Source: Chlorops oryzae
Lineage: Eukaryota; Arthropoda; Insecta; Diptera; Chloropidae
Direction: 5' to 3'
Length of the DNA stretch: 64,000 nucleotides
Assembly: GCA_020466095.1 (NCBI GenBank)
Contig: CM035808.1
Location: forward strand, 54,646,073 to 54,710,072
Shown: one piece after another, positions 10,260-20,965 of the stretch
Position numbering within the stretch: the first letter of the stretch is position 1
Layout: each line of letters opens with the position of its first letter
Made by a program: the position numbers and the translations under genes
The notes under the pieces: model-generated
Seen by the model: the letters and a program-made list of their open reading frames with translations, nothing else
Told to the model about the DNA's origin: nothing
Database searches by the model: none

Positions 10260-13200
10260 TCGTGTTCAACGCCGATATACAAAAAATGTATAGGCAAATT
10301 TTAGTTGCGCCGCATCAGACTCCATTCCAAAGAATCCTGTTTCGTAAGGCTCCAGGACAAGATGTCGCAGATTTTGATTTGAAGGCGGTAACATTTGGTA
10401 TCAACTGCGCCCCCTATCATGCGATCCGAACGCTTTTACAGCTAGCGGATGATGTCGAAAATTCACTGCCGATAGCAAGTCATATTCTGAGACGGTCCAT
10501 GTATGTAGATGACGTATTAGCTGGATGTCATAAGATCGAATGAACTATCCAAGCGCGAGATCAGTAGAAAAAAGCTTTAGAGTCAGCAGGACTTCCTTTG
10601 AGAAAGTGGACTTGCAATTCTCAAACAGTGTTGATCGGCCTTCCAAAAACCCATCTTCTTCACGAAGATTTTCTTTCGGTCGATGAGCATAGTATTGCGA
10701 AAACCCTCGGTATTTGGTAGAACGCTTAGACCGATATGTTCTATTCCAACGCAAAAGCTTTAAAAGAGAAGGCTTGATATACGAAGAGGGAAATTTGGTC
10801 TCAGAATGCGAAATTATTTGATCCGGCCAGCTGGTTTGCTCCAATAGTCGTGTCTGCGAAGATTTTAATGCAAGAAATCTGGCTAGCGCGTATAGATTGG
10901 GATGCTCCACTTCCTCCTGCTAGCGTGACCAAATGAGCAATCTTCTTAAAAAAAATCCTTATATCAATGATATTAGAGTACCACGTTGGGTCGAATTTCA
11001 ACCAAATTGTGACTTCGAACTTCACAGGTTTGGTAACGCCTCCGAAGAGCCGTACGGAGTTGCACTTTATGTGCGCATCGCAAACGGAGGTCGGGTAACA
11101 ATAAATCTGCTCGCAGCAAAGACTCGAGTCGCACCGGTAAGAACTATATCCCTACCTCGATTAGAGCTGAGTGGCGCTGTGCTGCTTGCAGAAATGGTGC
11201 AAGCTTTCTCACTGCACATGCATAAAGGCCCAAAAAACGATTCTTTTGGACTGATTCTTCAATTGTTTTAGCGTGGCTACAAATCCGCCGTGTCATTGGG
11301 AAAGTTTTATAGCCAATCGTGTTTCCAAAATTCTGCAATGCATAGGCCCCTTAAGATGGCGGCATGTTGACTCAGAATGCATTCCAGCTGATTTAGCTAG
11401 CCGTGGAGTGAATGCTAGTGACTTAAGGGTTAAGGATTTTTGGTGGTATGGGCAAGAGTGGCTTCCTTTACCTTTGGCCCACTGGCGAAATCGCTGTTCT
11501 ACTTTATCCTTTAAAACGGATTAAGAGAGGAAGCAGTTTCGAACGCATGCTGCTACCCTGGATGTGACGGAAGATATTCTCGAGCGATTTTCGGATTATT
11601 CTCGAGCCGTCAGAGTTCTGGCGCATGTGTACTGTTTTGTCAGAAAAAATCAACCTACGCAAAAATCTATTGCGAGTTGCCCTAAAGACACTTTATCTTG
11701 GCGCGAAATGACGGAAATTTAAACGCAGCTTTGTCGATTAGCTCAGCGGAAAAAATATACAACGAAATAGGAGGCCTTGAAAAACAAAGAGGCAATATCG
11801 TCCACTAGTTCTTTATTGAATCTTTTTCCATTTCTCGATAGGGATGACGTGATGCGAGTTAACAGCAGATTATCCGCGATACCTAGTCTCTCATATAATG
11901 AGAAGCATTCGATTATAATTCCTTATAATTGTCAACTATCCCGACTTTTAGTGCGCTTTCATCATAGCTTTTCGCTTAATAGTGAAAGCGCACTCGTTCT
12001 GAGATTAATTCAAACACAAATTTGGATTTCAAAAGTGATAAATTTAATAAAAACAGTTATTCACAATTGTAAAGCGTGTATTTCACATAAGAGCAAATTG
12101 AGGTCACGAATGATGGGCCTACTTCCTCCTGACCGTAGGATATTAGATAAGTCATTCCTCCATACTGGTATAGACTTCGCCGGCCCCTTTGATATTAAAA
12201 GTGCAGCCAGTCGTTCGAGAGTTGTAACAAAAGGATAGGCTTATGTTTATGTTTGTTTTGCGACAAAGCCAATTCATCTTGAGGCTGTCTCTGACATCTC
12301 CACTCCGGCCCCTCTAGAGTCTTTCATTCGGTTTGTCTCAAGGCGGGGCTGTCCAAGCCATATTTACATCGACAATGGTAAAAATTTCGTAGGTGCGTCT
12401 CGGTAATTGTGGGCAGAGTTCGTAAACGCCTCACGTGAGGTTGTACTTACACAACAGGTTCATCACAAAATTGTCTGGCATTTTACTCCCTCCGGAGCGC
12501 ATCATATGGGAGCGCTTTGGGAAGCCGGCGTTCGCAGTTTCAAAGCCCATTTCGTAAAAGTCATTGGTACATGTTAGTTGACCTTCGAAGAATTTATAAC
12601 AGTTCTTGTTCGCATTGAAGCCAGGGCTGCCAGATAGCCCGATTTTATCGTCATTTGACGATTTTTTATGCCAAATATGCATTTTACCGATTTGACGATT
12701 TTTACCCCAAAAATACCCAGTAATTGACGTTTTTTAAATCAATCTGACCAGGTGTGGTAACAATAGTAAAAATAAAACAGATGGCAATCAAATTTGCACG
12801 ATTCATACCAAATAGAACTATAGCTGCAACTTCGGATAAGTTTAAGCGCGAGCCACCATGTGAATGCACCTTAATAAAGGATTTTATAACGTAGATTTTG
12901 ATGTAAAACTCTATTAAAAATTAAATTTAAGCAGATACTGACATATATGACTCTTTTTTTTTTTTTTTTGCTAATAAAATTGGCTTCGGGTCACTGTAGG
13001 TTCCATATGACACTCTTATAATTATTCGAAACTAACTGTGTCACTTTCAATACAATCACAGCCAACTTTGAAAACTTCTGGTTTTTTGTCATTTCGTTTC
13101 CTTTCGAAAACACTTATAATTTTTATCAGCATTAACGGTGACATCCAGTGTTAAAGTTATCGTTGCAAACAAATATTTAAAACGCTGAAAGCATACTTCT

Positions 13201-13794
13201 GTTATTTATCTTTTTTTGAGTACAAAAATGAATTCAATAAAGGCAAATTTCCTTTTTAAAACATATTTTTTTTAACTGCGTTGTTTTTGACAATTTTTTA
13301 AAGTTCAATGCCGATTTTGACGATTTATCTGTTAAAAAGTGACGGTTTTAGCCAAAAATCATCTGGCAGCCCTGATTGAAGCCTGTTTATATTCTCGTCC
13401 CATCTCTCCAATGTCAGAAAATCCGTCGGATCTTGCAGCATTAACACCGCGACATTTCCTTATAGGTGGCCCATTACTGGCTCCCCCTGAGCTACGTATC
13501 GATGAAAAGCCATTATCCATTATAAATCGTTGGCAGCGTCTGAAAGCGCTTAATCAAGAATTTTGTCGTCGGTGGAAAAATAAGTGTTTATCCGAACTCC
13601 ATAAACTAAGTGGAAACAAGGACTAGACAAATTAGTCGTCGACTCGCTCGTCGTAATAAAAGATGAGAACATACCCGTGACGTCATGGCGCTTGAGTCGG
13701 GTGGTAAAGGTATACGAAGGGCGGGACGGACGCGTTCGTGTGGCAGATATTCGTACCGAGAAAGGCATTGTCACACGGCCTATCGTAATACCTC
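10260..13794 (+). pseudogene. BEL-1 pol (RT, RNase H, integrase, DUF5641), broken
   Basis: The sequence jumps from the start of the protease region near 10200 straight into RT palm (FNADIQKMYRQI at about 10264), so most of protease and the RT fingers are deleted. The YVDD catalytic box is at about 10503. RNase H reads FGNASEEPYG where relatives have FCDASE, so a catalytic Asp has become Asn. Integrase shows GIDFAGPFDI (about 12170), IDNGKNFVGA (about 12370) and LWEAGVRSFK (about 12520). It is interrupted by the hAT MITE at 12622-13374 and resumes with SRPISPMSENPSDL. The DUF5641 tail follows after a frameshift near 13620 and ends at 13794. Several in-frame stops are present. Confidence 0.8.
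12622..13374. mobile_element. hAT-type MITE 2 (753 bp) inside BEL-1 integrase
   Basis: Perfect 14-bp terminal inverted repeats CAGGGCTGCCAGAT (12622-12635) and ATCTGGCAGCCCTG (13361-13374) are bounded by a perfect 8-bp target duplication ATTGAAGC (12614-12621 and 13375-13382). Removing the element and one duplication restores the BEL integrase reading, which confirms the borders. The interior is AT-rich with GATTTTACGTCAATTTG-type short repeats near both ends and no transposase frame. Confidence 0.92.
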
Positions 13795-13913
13795 AATAAC
13801 ATCCCTTCTCTCCTTTTTTCTTGTTCCATCCCGCTCCTAGATTCTCCATATTCCGCACGATCTGCATAATTCGCACATCCGCATATTCCGCGTTCAGCAA
13901 CAACCAGAAAAAA

Positions 13914-14090
13914 ATGTCGACTAACGCAGCCGCAACCAACGTCGTCGCCACCGTCGTAGAGAAACCTGCCGAACAACCGGCAGCAACGTCAAAAAATCCG
14001 GCGTCTAAAGGTCGATCTAGGCCTGAATTCGCATGCCGAGTCTATCGCGGTGTGCATGCGTTTTCACGTTTGCAACAAAATAAAGATTAA
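13914..14090 (+). pseudogene. BEL-1 post-pol zinc-knuckle ORF, truncated
   Basis: The ATG at 13914 follows GCGTTCAG, a plausible splice acceptor. The 58-residue product begins MSTNAAATNVVATVVE and contains a damaged first knuckle (FACRVYRGVHAF), then stops. It occupies the same place after pol as the intact ORF of BEL-2 (27440-28186), so it is read as the remnant of the same extra gene. The low-complexity Ala/Pro leader is not present in BEL-2. Confidence 0.55.
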
Positions 14091-14106
14091 ATCGCCATCG
14101 CAAGCA

Positions 14107-14310
14107 ATGAATCCCGCAATCGAGACTTTCTATCGCAATTTAACCTTTGCGGATCCGGGCTTTTTCGAGAATACGCCAGTTACTGTCATCTTAGGTTGCG
14201 AGTTTTATCCGAAACTCCTCCTTAACGACGTAAGCCCAGCGCAAGGCAAAGAGCCTTTCGGGCAAACCACGGTACTTGGGTGGGTACTTTCCGGTGCCTT
14301 CTCCAGGTAG
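14107..14310 (+). pseudogene. Displaced BEL protease-region (DUF1758) fragment
   Basis: The frame MNPAIETFYRNLTFADPGFF ... VTVILGCEFYP ... TVLGWVLSGAF is the second half of the BEL aspartic-protease/DUF1758 region. In an intact element it lies between gag and RT, but here it is 3' of integrase and the extra ORF. It may be the segment missing from BEL-1 near 10200 moved by rearrangement, or a piece of another copy. Confidence 0.65.
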
Positions 14311-14568
14311 TATTACAACTACCACTCCCGTTCACATACATATATAAAAAAAATTTTTTCGATAATTATTAAATTGCATATGCTAACATTTTTTTATTTA
14401 TTCCTTCTTTACAGCATCTGATCGGGACAGCCGGTGTAATTAAAACGAAAGTATAAAACGGATTTTGAGTGTTTGTATTTATTATTTTATTAGTGATCGG
14501 CTGTATACAGCAGAGCCAGTATCAGCCCGATTACTTTGATGATTTCTTACACAGTGGTTTTTCTCTTA
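14311..14568. other. AT-rich spacer
   Basis: Nothing recognised between the BEL fragment and the Harbinger terminus. Confidence 0.5.
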
Positions 14569-14859
14569 AGGCTGGTCTCCAGTTCCCCAAGGAATGAAAA
14601 ACTCCATATAAAAAAAAGGCAAAGAAATGCTTAAGAAATATTTCTTCAAGAAATTTTCTGCATGCAGTCCCCAGTTCGGCAAAAAAGTAGTACATATTTT
14701 AATACGTTTGTTTGACATAAAATGTGCACGGTAACCCAGGCTATCAGCAGAAATAATTTTAAATGAATTGTTTCTTTGAGAAATTTTGACAAGTGAGGTA
14801 GGTCAGTTGTGATTGTATAGAAATAGTGCATCCATTTTTCGGTTTTTTTTCAGAAAAAC

Positions 14860-15766
14860 ATGGAGAAAACCCCAAAAAAAAAAACCAAAAACGCCTAATA
14901 AATTTCTTAAACGAGAACAAACGCGAATTAATATCGCTTGTTAAAGAGAGCAGAAGAATCTGGGACGCCACCGACCGGCTTCATTCTAGGAAGGATGCAG
15001 TAGACCAAGCATGGACAGACATAAGCATGGTGCTCCAAGTACCAGGTGGGCAGCTGCATTGTTTTGTGAAATGATTGTTTGAATAACAATATTAATATTA
15101 CAAATGTAAATTTAGCAAATGAATGTAAGTTGGCGTGGGCGAGCTTACGCGAAAGCTATCGCTACCATGCACGCGTTAATAGAAAAGGCAAAAGTGGTGA
15201 TGCTGGCGGAGAATCACTGGAAGAGCCGAGTTTTGATGACGACGTGGTGGATTGGGAATTTGCGGAAGAAATGTCCTTCCTACCAAATCCAGCGCAAAAA
15301 AGAAGGTAAGAAACTGTAACACACTTGTTTTCATTGAAAACTTATGATTTATTATTCATTTCTTGAATTACAGAACATTTCAATCGTATCAGAGTGAACC
15401 GGATACGGAATTAGACGATTCCAATATAAGTGGTAGCCAGTATAGCTACAACGTAAGTACAAAAATTGGTATTTTTGGGTATTTCCATTTGAATAACTGT
15501 ATACTTTTCAACATCTAAGAGGTCAAGAGTTGAAAGCAATAACAGCGCACTTGTGCAAAAATTTGGTGAGCTTTTGGATACTCCAAAAAAAAATTCAAGA
15601 ATCTAGGGCTGAAGCAGAAAAGAAGGCAAAATTTAAGCAGCCATTAGCCTACTTTGAATATCTGCTGGAAAAGCTTCCGGATAAAGAAGCGGACATAGCA
15701 TATGAGGAAATCACTGCGTTTCTCATATCGAAGGTGCACGAAGAGCACCGCAATGAAAATAGCTGA
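14860..15766 (+). pseudogene. Harbinger accessory MADF-BESS DNA-binding protein (spliced, frameshifted)
   Basis: ATG at 14860 (MEKTPKK) shifts frame in an A run and then reads LINFLNENKRELISLVKESR with a WDATDRLHSRKD stretch, a MADF (Myb/SANT-like) domain. A donor CCAG|GTGGGC near 15043 and an acceptor TTTAG near 15116 lead to LAWASLRESYRYHARV. Further introns start near 15306 (AAG|GTAAGA) and 15452 (GTAAGT). The last exon shifts frame again in an A run near 15585 and ends with a BESS-like segment (YFEYLLEKLPDKEADIAYEE). In PIF/Harbinger elements this second protein binds element ends and helps bring the transposase to the nucleus or DNA. The two A-run shifts could be real mutations or sequencing error. 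Confidence 0.75.
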
Positions 15767-15981
15767 TAAAGAATTTTGAAATAAAAACTTTTTATTTAAT
15801 TTTTTCATACAAAAGCTGACTCATTTTGCCACGGCACTGATCCTTCTGGTGAGTTAACATATTCTTTTAATATGTTTTGGATATGTTTAGCGTAGTCCGT
15901 TGTTCTACCACGAAGTGTAGCTATTGACGAGACGTCGTTGAGTGAGTGTGGTGCTTCCTGGGCTTCCCAATCACCCTGAAC

Positions 15982-17237
15982 TCAAAATCCGCTACTCTCG
16001 CTGCCAGCGAATGCATCTGAACAGTAAGTGGCACGACTTTTGTTTAACAGCCAATTATGTAACAGGCAACAAGTGGTTACTGTGTTTTGTGCACTATCTG
16101 AGGAGCACATTAGAACTTTCCGCAAACAAGTACTTACTTAATATACCAAAAGAGTTTTCGATGCATCGAAGCCCGACTTAAACGATAGTTGAAAATTTTT
16201 TCATCCTTCGAAAGCCCTTGTTTGCTTAAAGGTTTCATTATTCGCTTCGATTGCGGAAAGGCATCTCCAACTATAAAATGAGGAATTTTATGGTTTCCCA
16301 CATAAGCATCGGCGGAGAATGGGCAAGTGTCGTTAATTATGCTTTTTCCAAATTTGGATTGCATAAAAATGCCGGAGTCACCTTCACTTCCATAGGCTCC
16401 AATATCTAGATAAGTGAAGCGGTACTCTGCGTCACACACTGCCAACAAAACTATGGAATGGAATCCTCGAAAATTTAATTGTTTTAGTTTAACTATTAAT
16501 ATGCATTAAGTATGTAGTACTTACTTTGTAATTGTAGAATATGCTTCCACTGTTTGGCGGTGACTTGATGGAAATGTGTTTGCCATCAATTGCTCCAATG
16601 CAGTTCGGGAAGTTCCACTTCTCTTGAAACCCACAGGCAACCTCCTTAAGTGTGTCTTGGTTCCATTCCGGCATCTGGTCTCTTAAGACATGACACATCG
16701 CGCTACACACATTGTTTATGATTCTTGTGAGATGCTGCTTGCTTATTCTATAGCATGAGCTGATGTGACGCTGTAAGCCACCCGATGCCATATACCTGTT
16801 CCAAACAAACAAAAATTATAATAATAGTCTTAAAAATATATATTGTTTCATTCAACTTACTCTATGGCTATGGCAAGCTTTGCTTTCACAGGTATAAAAT
16901 CCTTGCGCCTAGTGTTTCGTTTACGTCTTATTAGTGGTTCTACTATTCGGTACATTTCCTCAAAAAGTTCAGGAGACATCCGAAAATTAAAAAAAAGTTC
17001 AGGAGAATTGCTCAAATTCTCAAAATCTGTCATAAACCTTCCTAGAATGTTAAGAAGACCGAAGCGTTTATAATACATATGTTTTGAAGCCGTAAGACTT
17101 CCATTACCTTTTTCTTTTCGTTGTGCTAAATTTGGAATCATCCAATGGCGGCGATCTCGATGACCATCTAACAAGCCCAATTCGTTAGCTGTTATCATTC
17201 CTGCTAAAATTATACCGCAGTCGGCCAAAAACTCCAT
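15982..17237 (-). pseudogene. Harbinger DDE transposase (three exons, frameshifted)
   Basis: Exon 1 (17237-16861) starts MEFLADCGIILAG and ends at a GTAAGT donor. A roughly 65-bp intron follows. Exon 2 (16795-16525) carries the first catalytic Asp in CIGAIDGKHISIK. Exon 3 begins near 16475 with FHSIVLLAVCDAEYRF and includes the second Asp in GAYGSEGDSGIF, then HFIVGDAFP and FNYRLSRAS. The catalytic Glu block (CIENSFGIL) follows only after a net 2-base deletion near 16155, and the C-terminal LLHNWLL block only after another shift. The stop is at 15984-15982. This is the DDE_Tnp_4-type nuclease that cuts and moves the element. Confidence 0.8.
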
Positions 17238-17917
17238 ATCATTTCTTAAATAAAAAGTAAATGCAATATATTTATGTAGATACTGCCACCAAGCTCCTTA
17301 GTTGGATTTTTGCCCAGTTGCAGATATCCGTGGTTTCAAAATAAAATTGTACACTCTTGATTGAGATTAAATTAACAAATAAAAAGACGTTTTATTGAAC
17401 GATAAAATGTAAAATATACTCTTCGTTGAGTTTAAACTTAAAAATGTAAAATAACCGTTTTAGCGAACGATAATAATAAAAAGAACAGAGCGCAGTAGCT
17501 CCTGATGCTCGTTCGACGGCTTTCGATACAATGCCTCTCGTTTCGCACTTACACACTACAGAATTCGATTTGTACTCCAGGTTGACATTTTTGGTACTTA
17601 TATGCAGAGTGGTTTTATTTGGTACTACTCCTACATTTACACACGTTACATTGCAAACAATAACTTAATGCTTAGAAATTGTTATCCATTTTCCTTTCTG
17701 GTTTTTCCTTTGTTTTATACGTATGCGCGCGCTTTTTATTGTAAACGTTTATAATCGCGCCTTTTAAATTTGTGTTTCGTTTCACTTTTTTGACACATTT
17801 GACATATGACAGATTGCCTCTGTTGCACTAAAAAGTTTTGTAGTACTACCTTTTTTCCTCGGAGCAAAAAAATATAAAATTTCTGCTGACATTCCTTACC
17901 GAACTGGAGACCAGTCC

Positions 17918-18334
17918 TTAGAACTAAATCTTACATTTATACTTATTCACACAAGGGTCATGAGCAGCGAACGCAATGCTTTCCGATCGCTGCTTTACTA
18001 TGACCATGAACAAGGATTATTTGCTTAGACTTGCACATTTGTTGATTGTGGTCAACGCGTACTTGACTTGGTGAGGTTCGGTGTTATGACAAAGAATGAG
18101 CCAAAAGAGTATCAGATATCAGTGCGAGCTGATTTGGGTCAATAATTAGTTTGACAATGATTTGGGTTATAGTAAACTTGCCTTTTCAGAAGAAGTGTAA
18201 TATTACAACTCAAACGGAATGCCGACCTTCAATGTCACCAAAGTCGTTTAAAAAGAAATGAATTTTGGTGCTTGTTATTATGCAACCATTGTTCATCTTC
18301 ACGACACAGGATCAAAACAAATATCAAAACCATA
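17918..18334. other. Spacer with no recognised feature
   Basis: No frame longer than about 70 codons and no repeat or transposon end was seen here. Confidence 0.5.
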
Positions 18335-18510
18335 AAGCTGGAAACAGTTGCCGCGTATCGTATCGTATCGTATCGTAACCTGACGTGGCGTGTCAGCTGA
18401 TTCAACCCAGTATATGGGGAATGTGTGTATCGACCAGTCATAACTTGTCCGTCACGTCACGTCACGTACCGATACGATACGATACGATACGCGGCGACTG
18501 TTTCTAGCTT
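18335..18510. mobile_element. Short foldback/MITE with CGTAT-repeat arms (176 bp)
   Basis: The left arm reads AAGCTGGAAACAGTTGCCGC followed by four GTATC repeats (to about 18377). The right arm is its complement, ending GCGGCGACTGTTTCTAGCTT at 18510. Arms of about 42 bp match at roughly 39 positions. The inner parts add ACGTGACGTGACG-type words. No clear target duplication was seen. Confidence 0.7.
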
Positions 18511-19289
18511 AAGAAAGAGAAGGTTCCTAATGCCTAGTTTTAGTACCATATAATACTAACTTTATACCGGCCGAAACATAAAAATTTTTTTTCGCGGTGA
18601 GAAGTAAGCTCGGCTTCCGTTCGGACTTACTTTCTCACTTTCGTTCTGGAGCTCCACCGAAAAAGGTATAAGATTACAAAATAAAGATAGCATTCCTGTG
18701 CTAATCAAATTAAATATTTTGCGTTTTATTTCGAACATTCTCCATTCTGATTTATTGCTATTTCTTTTTTCTTTCGGTTTCTTTGACACGCATCTTCCTG
18801 GACGAGTCAAAGTAATGTACATCATCTTACAGTCCACATTTAGAAATCAGAAGGATTCACCTACACTCAACATTGGTACACATCACAATTTCCTACATCA
18901 CATTCATGTACATTTAACATGTATATTTTTGAGGAAAATGAACTGAATGATCTATTTGAGGTGAAAAAAATGATTTTGTTCATTTAACTGATTTTATATT
19001 ACATTTTGTAAGTCCGAGACGATCCTTGCGTGGTAGTGAAAACCGATCAAAAGAAGTATTTATTCAAATTTGTTGCATAATTAAAAGAATATTCTTCAAT
19101 CTTATAAAGGAGCTTCAACCATCTAAGCAAATACGGAATTGCTGTTTGTCTCACTTCTCTACGCCGCCCCCAAACATGCTGCAGAACAAAGCAGACAAAA
19201 TTACAGATTTCTTAAAAAAGTGCGAAATAAATGTTTTAATATATTAACTTCAAAAAGCTTTTTTTTTTAAATTGCTTTTTATGACGTCC
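18511..19289. other. Spacer with one hairpin
   Basis: No gene recognised. Around 18597-18640 GTGAGAAGTAAG and CTTACTTTCTCAC form a 12-bp imperfect stem. Confidence 0.45.
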
Positions 19290-19983
19290 GCTTAATAAGA
19301 CGATCATCGTGTCGATTCGGCTTGGATTCATAAAATGCTGTTTGGCGAGCTCAAGCGATGAAATGTGTATAGGATCCCGATTGGAGTCACTTTTGGCTGG
19401 AAGCCGGTTTGTTAGGTTTGGAAATAGAACGGCGTCCATCTCATTCCGTCCATTCAAATTCCACTGCTGCTGCAATTGCTCAGTAATAAATGTTCTTTGC
19501 GAGCCTTCATCCAAGAGTGAGATATGTGCGATGGCCGTGGGCAAAAGCACTTGCGTTTGGCTGTCGGAGACGTGTGCGTGTGCCATTGTAAATTTGGAAT
19601 AGTACTCAAGAGCTTCCTAGCGGCGTGATGACAGCATTAATTTGTTCCCAGGCCGGAGGCTCTTGATGAAAAGAAAATGATTGCGTTGGAGAAGCATGTA
19701 TTTTTGCCTATAGCATATTTCTGAGTTGTGCTCGGGCGATAACTTGGAGTTGTTGGCATTCGTGCAAAGCGATCCGAGCACGTGCGACGACTCCAACACT
19801 CCATTCACGTCTTTAACTAGCTACACAGAAGGCGTTGTTAACGCGTCGATAAGCGGTTTTGATGTTCTCCGTCACAAGCTCCAATAGCGACTCCGTCGAA
19901 GCCACTGGATCACAATCAGCTGCATAAAGGCACAAACCTTTGAAATCCGCCAGCTGGAAGTTGAAATTCTAATTTGATGCCAT
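19290..19983 (-). pseudogene. Degenerate BEL gag/protease fragment
   Basis: Reading the minus strand from ATG at 19983, the first stretch resembles the gag N-terminus of BEL-2/BEL-3 (TESLLELVTENI, then ARAQLRNML) but has early stops. After a large deletion it continues with SQTQVLLPTAIAHI, DEGSQRTFITEQL and ISSLELAKQHFMNPSRID, which match the BEL-2 DUF1758/protease segment. It is an internally deleted, old copy in the opposite orientation to BEL-1, -2 and -3. Confidence 0.7.
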
Positions 19984-20067
19984 GACTTTTTTTTGCACGT
20001 ATTTTTATTATTGTAACTTCAAAAAAATTTATGAACTAACAATAAGTAAAAAAATCTTAATACAAGA

Positions 20068-20070
<3 letters not shown>

Positions 20071-20098
<28 letters not shown>

Positions 20099-20099
20099 G
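20071..20099. repeat. (TA)n microsatellite at the Jockey-1 3' end
   Basis: About 14 TA dinucleotides directly abut the 3' terminus of the minus-strand Jockey element. Confidence 0.8.
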
Positions 20100-20199
20100 T
20101 ATTTATATTATTTGGCCTCCGGTCCAAGCCAACGCATGGATTAGGCTGCCTTTAGTGTGGTTAATTGCTCAAAGGCTGTCACAGAGGGTAATAGGAGAA

Positions 20200-20329
20200 T
20201 TAGTGCTGATAGATAGAAGGCAGGTCACGCCTCTTGAGCCGTGTGTAGCTGTTTGTGAATAACAAATTTCTGGCTAATGAGTTCGGAAGTTGAGACAACC
20301 GAGTGCTGTATTTGCGACTTAATGAAATA
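20200..20329 (-). pseudogene. Jockey-1 ORF2 C-terminal end (left of BEL-2)
   Basis: Minus-strand reading gives RKYSTRLSQLPNSLARNLL and ends YTRLKRRDLPSIYQH with a stop at 20200, the usual C-terminus of Jockey ORF2. It continues in frame from the part at 28803 onward once BEL-2 and one AAATA duplication are removed. Confidence 0.85.
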
Positions 20330-20944
20330 TTTTCGTGTTCGCCGTCGCAGCTACGCAGCCGAACCTTTAAAGCGCGGCGAACTAATCTACTCCTTTTCTT
20401 TTTTGTACGATTTCGAAGTTCGAGTTCGAGCGACTTCTGGCCCTTCAATCGTTACCAGTCGAACAAGTAACCTCGCAAAAAACGTTCGTGCGCGCACCAT
20501 CACCCTCCGTACAAATAATTAAAAAAGCAAATCGTAAAAATAATTAAAAAAAAATCATATCGTCAAAATACTTAAAAATAAAATCATAAACAGAATTAAA
20601 AGACGAGAAACAAAAAAAAAAGAACCAAACCCCAATTCAAGGTGAATTTATAAAAAAAAAAAATAAAAATCAAACCAAAAATACAGTGCACTTAATTGAA
20701 CTGAAAGTGAAATCAAAAATCCACATCGCCAAGAAGGCAAATTTGTTTTATTTTTTTTTAATTAATTACTATCCATTTTATTATACCACCGCCAAAAAGG
20801 CGTCTAATTTAAATTTACACCAAAAACATCAAATAATCCGCGTCGCGTAAACGCCGAACGATAATCCAACGTACTCGACATCCCCTAAAATCCGCAGCGG
20901 AATACCAGGTTCGTCATCTCATTCTCTTGCCAATCATATTAACA
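20330..20944 (+). repeat. BEL-2 5' LTR
   Basis: From TTTTCGTGTTCGCC to TTAACA at 20944. It matches the 3' LTR over GCGAACTAATCTACTCC onward. The expected TG start is missing: the 3' copy begins TGTATGTTCGTG. This LTR has about 38 bp (TTCGCCGTCGCAGCTACGCA and following) that the 3' LTR lacks. CCAG|GTTCGT at 20906-20913 is the counterpart of a consensus splice donor in the other LTRs. Confidence 0.85.
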
Positions 20945-20946
20945 TT

Positions 20947-20965
20947 TGGCGATCCCGTGCCAGGA
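20947..20965 (+). promoter_or_regulatory. BEL-2 primer binding site (tRNA-Arg type)
   Basis: TGGCGATCCCGTGCCAGGA lies 2 bases after the LTR. Apart from a small insertion it is complementary to a tRNA 3' end TCCTGGCAGGATCG plus CCA, which I recall as insect tRNA-Arg. BEL-3 has the uninterrupted version. Confidence 0.65.

Larger units (their letters stand above)
8860..14310 (+). mobile_element. BEL-1, decayed BEL/Pao retrotransposon
   Basis: The plus strand carries, in order: gag, a deleted protease/RT region, the rest of RT, RNase H, integrase, a DUF5641 tail, a short zinc-finger ORF and then a protease-type fragment. No LTR pair was recognised at either side. A hAT MITE sits inside the integrase and a Harbinger element lies 258 bp beyond the last fragment. 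Many stops and frameshifts show it is inactive. Confidence 0.8.
14569..17917. mobile_element. PIF/Harbinger DNA transposon (3.35 kb, both genes present)
   Basis: Terminal inverted repeats are AGGCTGGTCTCCAGTTC on the left (14569-14585) and the complement of GGACTGGTCTCCAGTTC on the right (17901-17917). They match at 15 of 17 positions and are flanked by the 3-bp TTA duplication expected of this superfamily (14566-14568 and 17918-17920). It encodes two convergent genes, a MADF-domain protein on the plus strand and a DDE transposase on the minus strand. Both carry small frameshifts, so the copy is recent-looking but probably dead. Confidence 0.88.
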
